Source: Tritrichomonas musculus (Eukaryota; Parabasalia; Tritrichomonadida; Tritrichomonadidae). From it: 64,000 bases of DNA. A program made the translations under genes and the position numbers. The stretch is taken from contig JAPFFF010000019.1 in NCBI GenBank assembly GCA_039105265.1, positions 2,016,501-2,080,500 on the forward strand, in the 5' to 3' direction. Positions 57,587-64,000 of this stretch are shown here, piece by piece. Below the pieces are notes generated by a model. That model saw only the letters and a list, made by a program, of their open reading frames with translations. It made no database searches and had not been told where the DNA came from. Each line of letters starts with the position of its first letter. Within the stretch, counting starts at the first letter, position 1.

Positions 57587-58501
57587 ATGAAACGTTTCAT
57601 GAAACCCACACAGTTTAATTATAATGAGATTTTATTCTCTAGTGGCTCTGATTATGATGATGACCAAATGAGTTTTGCATTTGAATATGAATCATTCAAA
57701 CCAACTGTTAATGAAAAGACATTTAATATTGATGATGAAATGAATAAAGCATATCAACGCAATGAATCAAAAATAAAGAATGAATCAATCAGACCAATCG
57801 CAAACGGTATCTATTCATATTACAATTCATTAAACATACTCGTTGGACAGCAAAGTAAAGGAAAGAGTCATATAATGCTACGAGATGTTATTCAAATGTC
57901 TCGAATGAAGAACGCTGGCTTTCATTTAATTGTTTATGTATCACGAAACGGAACAATCAATGATGCAACATTCGAAAGCCAACGCGAATTGATACAGCTA
58001 CCAATAAAAACTGTTGCTGACAGCAATGCTGAAGAATATCTTAAACAACTTGATTTATATAAAGAATTGTATAACAAATATTCATCAACACCAAAAATAG
58101 TAATCGATGAAAAGAAGTTAAACGATATGTTTGAGTTTCTTCATATCAATAAACTAGGTCAACCAAATAAACCACTAAATACTATCATTCTTTGTGAAGA
58201 CTTCTTGAAATCGAAACTAATTAAATCATCCTATTTTATCAATACCATCAGTCAGCTTCGACATAAGAATCTAATCATATTCGTTAACATCCAGTTCTTC
58301 AAAGCTTTAACAACAGAATGGAAAAATAATGCAACATCATTCTTCATCTTTAGTGGTTATTCACGACAGAAACTCGGCTACATATATCAACAAGTTCCAT
58401 TTCCAATAGATTTCGAAGAGCTATGGAATCGATACAGAACAATGAAAGCACATCAATTCGTTTTAATCAATGTTCGAACTAATAACCTTTCATTCATCTA
58501 A
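57587..58501 (+). CDS. ATP: Packaging ATPase, FtsK/HerA type (304 aa)
   Basis: Walker A is GQQSKGKSH, with Ser in place of the usual first Gly of the GKGK stretch, unlike the other two copies; the Lys-Ser pair is kept. Walker B is IILCEDF. A start at 57599 (MKPTQF) aligns better with Mav-B than 57587. In the sensor region Mav-C has HKNLIIFVNIQFFKALTTEW where the others have HKHSIVYVNVQFF, so it is the most diverged copy. Confidence 0.9.
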   Translation: MKRFMKPTQFNYNEILFSSGSDYDDDQMSFAFEYESFKPTVNEKTFNIDDEMNKAYQRNESKIKNESIRPIANGIYSYYNSLNILVGQQSKGKSHIMLRDVIQMSRMKNAGFHLIVYVSRNGTINDATFESQRELIQLPIKTVADSNAEEYLKQLDLYKELYNKYSSTPKIVIDEKKLNDMFEFLHINKLGQPNKPLNTIILCEDFLKSKLIKSSYFINTISQLRHKNLIIFVNIQFFKALTTEWKNNATSFFIFSGYSRQKLGYIYQQVPFPIDFEELWNRYRTMKAHQFVLINVRTNNLSFI

Positions 58502-58948
58502 TACAATTTGTTGTTGAACACCAACAAACAGTTGTGGTGTATTGATATTATATTTTTGTCTCATTTGTTCAATGAGTTCTTTTGTTTTCTTATCATTAAC
58601 TTTCCTGATACTGTAATTATAATACTTGTATTCTTTAAATGATTGCTCTTCATTTGAACCTTCAACGAAGAACTCAATAGATGTTGTTGATATTCTTCTT
58701 CTAACATTTGATGTTAATGTTATATATTCGAGCCCGAGTTCAACAATCTTATCATAATATAATCGTTTGAATTCATTATCTTTGTTCTTCAATGATATGT
58801 ATATCACTTTAGATTTATATGCAGCCTTTCCACAAGGTATTGGATATCTATCACACAGAATTGAGAAATCACATTGTTTGAACTTCTCTGATTCATCCAA
58901 CATATCAATAAGTGAATTGATGTAATCATAAACTTTTGGTGTTGACAT
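58490..58948 (-). CDS. Conserved Maverick protein (152 aa), convergent with ATPase
   Basis: It is homologous to the genes at 11266 and 36569; its stop overlaps the ATPase stop by 12 bp. Conserved: VYDYINSLIDML, CDFSILCDRYP, VIYISLKN, LTSNVRRRIS and a C-terminal QIVLDE shared with Mav-A but not Mav-B. It is the last intact gene before the Mav-C terminus, as its homologue is in Mav-B. Confidence 0.8.
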   Translation of the reverse strand: MSTPKVYDYINSLIDMLDESEKFKQCDFSILCDRYPIPCGKAAYKSKVIYISLKNKDNEFKRLYYDKIVELGLEYITLTSNVRRRISTTSIEFFVEGSNEEQSFKEYKYYNYSIRKVNDKKTKELIEQMRQKYNINTPQLFVGVQQQIVLDE

Positions 58949-58978
58949 ATCTTTAGAGTGAAATTAAAAAACAAAAAC

Positions 58979-59056
58979 GTCATTGAAGACATCAACAGCC
59001 TCAAAAATAAAGTTCATCAGCTTGAGAATGAATTAAATGAACTGTCCAGTAAATGA
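58979..59056 (+). pseudogene. Remnant of the 76-aa coiled-coil gene (last 25 codons)
   Basis: The frame reads VIEDINSLKNKVHQLENEL and ends in a stop, matching the C-terminus of the 76/77-aa proteins. There is no start codon or upstream part. It lies 30 bp beyond the 152-aa start and 105 bp from the Mav-C end, whereas in Mav-A and Mav-B this gene is upstream of the 227/185-aa gene. It records the rearrangement that reordered Mav-C. Confidence 0.75.
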
Positions 59057-59161
59057 ATCATCAATTGATGGTAATCATTAAATGAGTTCATATTATTTTT
59101 GTTCATTAGTCGTGTTGACGGTGGGCTTTAGCCCGACGGAAACCGACTGATATATACTACT
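59057..59161. repeat. Putative right terminus of Mav-C
   Basis: The end ATATACTACT at 59161 is the inverted AGTAGTATAT start. A GC-rich hairpin (GGGC/GCCC, 59123-59134) lies 27 bp inside. The following hexamer AAACAA (59162-59167) would be the target duplication. Confidence 0.6.
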
Positions 59162-59352
59162 AAACAAGTTCAAAGATGAAGATTCAAAGATGACGATTCA
59201 AAATTTGTCTATGCCATTTTGTGAAAGTTTCGAGGGCTAATTTTGAAAAAGTGGTGATTTTTTGAGTCATGTAGCTGAGGTTTGGGGTCTGTAAACCCTA
59301 TGACAAGGGGGTCATTTTTTATCCCCCCTCCAGACGGTCCACTATCACTACT
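59162..59352. repeat. Terminal piece of a further Maverick (191 bp)
   Basis: The piece ends CACTACT at 59352, again the inverted AGTAGT. The fibre frame of Mav-D starts exactly after it with AACGCT (59353-59358), a hexamer also found intact in the Mav-C fibre gene. That is the pattern expected where an element has inserted into the Mav-D fibre gene. It holds no gene. Confidence 0.6.
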
Positions 59353-60637
59353 AACGCTTATTCGGCTAGATATGTGTCGAACACTTATGCTTTGAAGACG
59401 GATATACCTGAACCTGTTGACTTGACACCGTATTATACTAGTGCACAAGCTGATGAGAAGTTTGTTGATGAGGATGAATTGGCTTATGAATTAGATAAGT
59501 ATGAAACGAAAACAGTTGCAGAAGGTAAGTATGCATTGAAGAGTTCATTAAATGAATTATTAACAAACAATGTTTATACTTCAGCTGATTTACTAACTAA
59601 TTCACTTGAAACTACTGATTTCGATAGATTTTATTATAATGAATTGCATGATAAATTCGAAAAAAAATGAGAAACCAATAACTAATCTAGCTTCATTAAT
59701 ATTATCTAAAGTTGTATTTAAATGTCAAATACCTGAATGTTTATCTGAATATGCATTGAAGTCAAATGTCATAACAGAAGAACAACTAATAAAAAAATGT
59801 GCAATTGATTGTGGTCCATTTACGGAGGGTGGTGGGATATCAATTCATTATCTAAAAATTATAAATAACGCAATTAAACTGGAATACATAGTTGGTAATT
59901 ATGCAGAAAGAAATGAAATAAGAATATTATTCTATGATACAGCTGCAAATCCCCATAACATAGTAATATTATTATATCAAAGAACTATATATTTTGATAA
60001 TTTCAAATATTCAGCGTATTATGAAGAAATTCTTGATTTATCATCAGGAAGACCACTTACATATAGTGTCCCAATGGCTGAATATAATTGGACAACTACT
60101 CAAGAATTATTAGATGCTAGACAAATATATTCAAGACAAATCATGGTACCATCATATTTATCAAAATTCAAGGCTGCTATTTACGGTACGCAATCAAACA
60201 CAACAATCACACATTACTCTCCGATTGAATCATCAATGAACTCTATTAATGATTTCGTTATTGGTTCTCCTGTGTATATGACAGGTAAGGTTTACAAACA
60301 TGTTGGTGATGAATGGAAACCATCAACAGCAGATGATACAACTGATTGTATTTGTAGTGTCAAGACATCAGGAACATGGAAAGAATATGTCGGTATATGT
60401 GTGAGAATCGATGACAAAAATAAATGTATCACATTCGCAAGTCATGGCGATTATCTTGTGAAAGTCAATGATTCATCATGTTATGGTATTGGGGATGAAG
60501 TGTTTATCGATAATGAAGACAATAAGCTGAAAGTTCTTTCAGGAGAGACAGCAATAACATTAAAAATAAAACGTATGACTGTTGGAATCATTACAAGCAT
60601 CATTGATGAAAGAACATTAGCTGTATTCAAAGAGTAA
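59353..60637 (+). pseudogene. Fibre-like protein of Mav-D, 5'-truncated and frameshifted
   Basis: The frame opens at the junction with NAYSARYVSNTYALKTDI, matching codons of the Mav-C fibre. It is lost at a run of eight A (59660-59667). The following frame continues to 60637 with the head domain (IGSPVYMTGKVYKHVGDEWK, ASHGDYLVKVNDSS). Between the shaft unit and the head this copy has 50-60 residues not present in Mav-C (ELLTNNVYTSADLLTN onward) and lacks about 270 residues that Mav-C has. So shaft length differs greatly between two otherwise near-identical elements. Confidence 0.75.
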
Positions 60638-61281
60638 ATCAATTGATTGATTTTCATTTATTTTTGTTCATTTATTTATTAATTCATGATTTCAATACAT
60701 ATCTGGTCAAAGAAGAATTTTTCATTCAAAAAGTTCTCGAAAAATTTTTCGATAATATTGCTATAAATGTGTAAACCAATATAGTATATAACCATTTAAA
60801 TATAAATCTGTAAATGAAAACTATTATTATACGGCAATGATATGGCATGATGGGTATTGCGTCTACAGAGACCTTGTAAAGGTGGTAGGTTCGATTCACA
60901 TACATGACACTTTTCTGTATTATTTTATATATTATCCTAGAAAATGTAGAAAGCAACCGCTGGATTCGAAAGATAATAATATAAGAGAGGCAGAATGTAC
61001 AACCCGTATACATTAAAACAATTCATGAAAAAAAAAACTATTATAAATGGTTTCCCACAAAGAACCGTCAAAAAACTAAAAACACTTTAACGTGTTCCCA
61101 CAAAGAACCGTCAAAATACACCGTACTCTTTACATTAATAATCTTTATACATATTACTTTAATAATAACACTGAATGACGGTTCTTTGTGGGTTTTTGTC
61201 CGAAGTTCTATATTTTTTTTTGTTCAATCAGTGGAGTACAAAAATAAAAACCAAATCAATGCGTCATTTGTTTTTATTCAT
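60638..61281. other. 644-bp gene-free spacer
   Basis: No supportable gene is present. It holds a perfect 16-bp palindrome TCGAAAAATTTTTCGA (60737-60752), a tRNA-like stretch that I do not accept as a tRNA (60838-60909), and the MITE-like repeat at 61054-61192. Confidence 0.6.
61054..61192. repeat. MITE-like element with 17-bp inverted repeats
   Basis: CCCACAAAGAACCGTCA occurs at 61054-61070 and 61097-61113, and its reverse complement at 61176-61192. The outer pair defines a 139-bp non-coding unit flanked by TTT on both sides, which could be a short target duplication. Confidence 0.65.
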
Positions 61282-62040
61282 TTATGATTGAAATTGATTG
61301 AAGTATTCATCAATGAGTGTGTGTAATTGTTCCAGTCGTTCATTCTTTATTATAATGTTGCAACCATTGATGGTGTAATCATTACGAGGGAAGTTGTTCT
61401 TGACAAGTTCTTTAATGTCTTCGTTCGGACTCATCGCTATCGGCAAATTATCTTTGAATATAAATCTTTCATTCTCATTATTATGAGTTGATACAGCTCT
61501 GAATGTTCGTTTGTTTCTTCTCACAAGATGAAGAATTGTGTTTTCAGCATCATTGGTTTCTTTCCAAATCAAATACTTGTAATTGTGTTCTTTGTTAGAT
61601 GGTACGAGCCGTGGTTTCTTTTGTTGTATTTCTTCAACCAATTGTTGTCGTTCATGTTCAAAATGTGAATCAAGAAGCTTCATGATGTAAATTGAATAGC
61701 GAGGTGATGCATACATTGCAACATTATTTACAAGAAGACGATGAATATAAAATCCACGAAGATTAATAGGTAAATTATCGCGTTTTTCATATATTTTGTC
61801 TAGTGCGGAATTTTCCGCAGTAGAACTTTTACCCATTTCATCAATGATTTCCTTTGTTGTTTTGCTTTCAAACCAATCATTTACTCTTTTCTTTGAATGA
61901 CAAGCTGTAATAATTGATTGTACTTGATACATATCATCCTGTTTTGAATGAATGATTCTTAAATGTTCATTGTATTGAATGTATTCATAATCATTATTGA
62001 TTGGTTGAGTTGTGGCTGCGTTTGTTGTGTTGCTGCTCAT
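61282..62040 (-). CDS. KilA-N domain protein (252 aa)
   Basis: The KilA-N part spans about residues 15-125 (YNEHLRIIHSKQDDMYQVQSII, W in NDWFES, RGFYIHRLLVNNVAMYASP). The coiled coil seen in Mav-A is shortened to about 15 residues. The C-terminal domain keeps YLIWKE, LVRRN and NLPIAMSPN. A hairpin (TGCGGA/TCCGCA, 61804-61819) encodes the variable loop at the same position where Mav-A has its own palindrome, so the loop is a repeated target of hairpin insertion or expansion. It lies 91 bp downstream of POLB. Confidence 0.85.
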   Translation of the reverse strand: MSSNTTNAATTQPINNDYEYIQYNEHLRIIHSKQDDMYQVQSIITACHSKKRVNDWFESKTTKEIIDEMGKSSTAENSALDKIYEKRDNLPINLRGFYIHRLLVNNVAMYASPRYSIYIMKLLDSHFEHERQQLVEEIQQKKPRLVPSNKEHNYKYLIWKETNDAENTILHLVRRNKRTFRAVSTHNNENERFIFKDNLPIAMSPNEDIKELVKNNFPRNDYTINGCNIIIKNERLEQLHTLIDEYFNQFQS

Positions 62041-62131
62041 TGTTTGAATTGATGATAAAAAATTGATTTAAAAATAAAACAACAAAAATAAATTGATTTT
62101 CAAGAGCATTTTTCTGCTTCTAGCATTTCGT

Positions 62132-64000
62132 TTAATGATTCTCAATGAAATAATCCTTTGCAGTGAAACCATTGACATAAGGACAACAACAATGATTTGA
62201 TAATACCAACATTTTTGAATGTGCTGCTGTTAATGCATTTTTGATAACAGTTATTTTACTCATCAGTTGTGAATTCATTTGAAGGTTTATGTTCTTTCCT
62301 TTCATTATTGTTTGTCTGTCAATGATATCTTTATAATCACTTGATTTGATGTTGTTCTTCTTCAATGATATACCTTTGAGCTTTAATGAAATTGTTTTGT
62401 CATCTGACCAAATCGTATAACACTTAGCACACAAAGCAACTTGATTTGCTCCAAACTTTTCTACACAGCATCCGAGTATCTTTTTCTCATCATATACATC
62501 ATTGATTGCTGGGTTTGGCATAAAGCTATAAATGTGTTTATCATAAAATGATTTGTCTTTGATGACGTAATCAAACAACTGGTCAATCGGTTTATTCATA
62601 TCACCAGCGATTGACATGTAAAGGCTATCTGTATCGACCGAGTTGAAATGAATCCGATTCATATCAATACATTTGTAAAGAAAGTCATAAAGGAAAGTCA
62701 AATACCAGTATTTCGCATTGTCTAATGTCCAAAATGATTCCTGAAGACATGTATTACATTTGAATGAATGAGGTTGTGATTGTATCAAATAACAATCATT
62801 TGACAATTTACATCCATTGCGATAAGTATCGGATGCTATTAATTGAAATGCTTTATTTTTATCAACAATTCTTACTTTATTGAAGTTCTCTGAATTCATA
62901 CCGTCATAACCGTAAGAACCATTCATACTAATCTTGTAAAACTTTTCGTTCCCGTGTGCCTTTCCCGACAATATATCTTGACGCTTCTTCATAAACTCAC
63001 AAACAAATTGATTGAATCCGTCATGAGCTTCATATAAACTTAAGCTCTTAATGTCATCAACTATAAGTCCGTGGTCAATTAAAAACCATAAAAGGTAATT
63101 CGAGAACGTCATAAATGTACCGCATGTATCAAGCAACATTGTCAGCTTTCTTGTTTCTTTATCTGCTGAATTCAGTTTATTGTCTTTCATATATTTGTAC
63201 ATATAGCTTCCGATTGTTTGTTCATCATTCATTATATTGATATTTCTAAACACAGGGGGAAAGTTAATCAAATCATTGATTTTATTCTTTGGGCATCTCA
63301 ATTTGACTTCAGCTTTGAATATAAACTCAGGGTTTGCATCAAATCGTTTCTTTGATTGAATGATATTCATTGCAGCATTGAATACCTTTTCATTCTTGTT
63401 TCCTTGTTCATCATAAACATCAAATCGTTTTATAAATGAACCAGGCATGTACATGATTCCTCCGTGATAAGGATTAAATGAATGTTTTACTGAACTGAAT
63501 GATGAAGGATACAATGAATTGAAATCAATACCAGCAACGTGTGAGACTATGTTTGAAGTGTCATAGCTGATGATTCTGTCATTAACGGCATCATATTTGA
63601 GTTTATTGATTAATGTTTGACCTCTGATGTTCACACGATGAAGTACATTTGATAAACCCCCCGTTATATTCTCTCTCAAATTGTAATATTCTTTTTCATC
63701 TGTTATGAGTGTTGGCAGGTGATGGAGCTTGCAGAATTTCTTCAATTGTATTTTGGTTCTTGTTATCTTGTCGTCATCACGTTGTCTCAAACGATTACAT
63801 TCAGCACAAGCAAGTAAACAGTTATCAATCTGATGTCCTTTGTTGTTATCTATTCGGTCTAGTGTTGGTTTGTTGTTGTAAGTGAAGTGTTCACCACACA
63901 AATGACATTTGCCTGTTTCATTTGAATTGTACAATTTCATTAAAGCATCAAAATCCTTTTCACTAACACATTTTGATATATCACGTTGATTTTCTTTCGT
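62132..64000 (-). CDS. POLB: POLB of Mav-D, C-terminal part (partial at window edge)
   Basis: The frame is open to the right edge; the residues upstream of the Met at 63940 (RDISKCVSEKDFDAL) match Mav-C, so the gene continues beyond the window. The internal HNH-like module (CHLCGEHFTYNNK, LACAECNRLR), pol A DFNSLYPSSF, pol B KISMNGSYGYDG and pol C SVDTDSLYM are present. Only a few dozen residues differ from Mav-C over 600, which implies recent common ancestry of the two copies or gene conversion. Confidence 0.92.
   Translation of the reverse strand, partial: TKENQRDISKCVSEKDFDALMKLYNSNETGKCHLCGEHFTYNNKPTLDRIDNNKGHQIDNCLLACAECNRLRQRDDDKITRTKIQLKKFCKLHHLPTLITDEKEYYNLRENITGGLSNVLHRVNIRGQTLINKLKYDAVNDRIISYDTSNIVSHVAGIDFNSLYPSSFSSVKHSFNPYHGGIMYMPGSFIKRFDVYDEQGNKNEKVFNAAMNIIQSKKRFDANPEFIFKAEVKLRCPKNKINDLINFPPVFRNINIMNDEQTIGSYMYKYMKDNKLNSADKETRKLTMLLDTCGTFMTFSNYLLWFLIDHGLIVDDIKSLSLYEAHDGFNQFVCEFMKKRQDILSGKAHGNEKFYKISMNGSYGYDGMNSENFNKVRIVDKNKAFQLIASDTYRNGCKLSNDCYLIQSQPHSFKCNTCLQESFWTLDNAKYWYLTFLYDFLYKCIDMNRIHFNSVDTDSLYMSIAGDMNKPIDQLFDYVIKDKSFYDKHIYSFMPNPAINDVYDEKKILGCCVEKFGANQVALCAKCYTIWSDDKTISLKLKGISLKKNNIKSSDYKDIIDRQTIMKGKNINLQMNSQLMSKITVIKNALTAAHSKMLVLSNHCCCPYVNGFTAKDYFIENH

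Larger units (their letters stand above)
40285..59161. mobile_element. Mav-C, Maverick/Polinton with rearranged gene order
   Basis: The order is pVI-like (-), capsid (+), INT (+), 116-aa (+), 396-aa homologue (+), 764-aa (-), fibre (+), HNH (-), POLB (-), 116-aa basic (+), 81-aa (+), 191-aa (+), micro-membrane (+), ATPase (+), 152-aa (-). Each core gene occurs once. Relative to Mav-B the block holding ATPase has moved to the POLB end. The right end is placed at 59161 (…ATATACTACT). No left terminus is visible at 40285, which fits Mav-A having inserted into Mav-C there. Confidence 0.65.
59353..64000. mobile_element. Mav-D, partial Maverick
   Basis: It contains the 3' part of a fibre gene, KilA-N and the 3' part of POLB, running past the right edge. 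POLB and fibre head are nearly identical to Mav-C, while the KilA-N to POLB arrangement matches Mav-A. Confidence 0.75.

Noticed and set aside
59123-59134. Hairpin near the Mav-C end as a transcription terminator
   Set aside because: A bacterial-type terminator is not expected in this eukaryotic setting; it is recorded as part of the terminus or the mini-hairpin family.
60838-60909. tRNA-like stretch with GGTTCGATTC and a TTGTAAA loop
   Set aside because: The T-loop and an anticodon-like GTA loop look right, but the acceptor, anticodon and T stems pair poorly (3 of 5 or fewer), and extra bases lie between the D-like and anticodon-like arms. At best it is a decayed tRNA; a covariance-model search would decide.
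1-64000. Spliceosomal introns to explain the frame breaks
   Set aside because: No consistent GT-AG borders or branch-like motifs were seen at the breaks, and homologous copies lack extra sequence there; single-base indels fit better.

Overview
The window is AT-rich, intron-poor eukaryotic DNA made almost entirely of Maverick/Polinton elements: giant, virus-like, self-synthesising DNA transposons. The diagnostic set is present up to four times: protein-primed family B DNA polymerase (POLB), retrovirus-like integrase (INT), FtsK/HerA-type packaging ATPase, a capsid protein candidate, fibre-like proteins and small virion-type proteins. The gene style (intronless, starts a few bases apart, KilA-N proteins, a BspA/DUF285-like repeat) fits a trichomonad genome such as Trichomonas vaginalis, where Mavericks are very abundant. 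The species is an inference; no host gene is visible.

Layout. Mav-A occupies 1-16244 and 37745-40284 (left end outside the window). From left to right it carries a fibre gene (partial), 839-aa protein, 396-aa protein, 126-aa protein, INT, capsid protein, a pVI/pX-like peptide, several small coiled-coil proteins, a 43-aa membrane protein, ATPase, 165-aa protein, KilA-N protein and POLB. Its POLB gene is cut by Mav-B (16245-37744), a complete 21,500-bp element with 701-bp terminal inverted repeats and a 6-bp target duplication TTCAGT. Mav-B has its own full gene set, a 132-aa gene repeated in both termini, and a 1,125-bp TIR element nested inside it. Mav-C (about 40285-59161) has a full core set in a rearranged order. 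A 191-bp terminus of another element (59162-59352) follows, then Mav-D (59353-64000), whose fibre gene is broken at the junction and which continues with KilA-N and POLB beyond the right edge.

How the genes work together (established for the family, inferred here): POLB replicates the linear element, probably protein-primed; INT inserts it with a 6-bp duplication; the capsid protein, ATPase, pVI-like peptide and fibre would form and fill a virion; KilA-N and HNH proteins are accessory. Many genes are intact, but several carry single frameshifts or stops, marked as pseudogenes below.

Most striking observations: (i) one complete and several implied levels of Maverick-in-Maverick nesting, (ii) clusters of GC-rich mini-hairpins (4-7 bp stem, mostly 3-nt loop) inserted both between and inside Mav-A genes without breaking the frame, (iii) an HNH nuclease-like zinc module inside POLB plus a possible OTU-like N-terminal domain, (iv) a gene carried in the terminal repeats, and (v) strong diversification of the fibre gene, including a DUF285-like leucine-rich domain.
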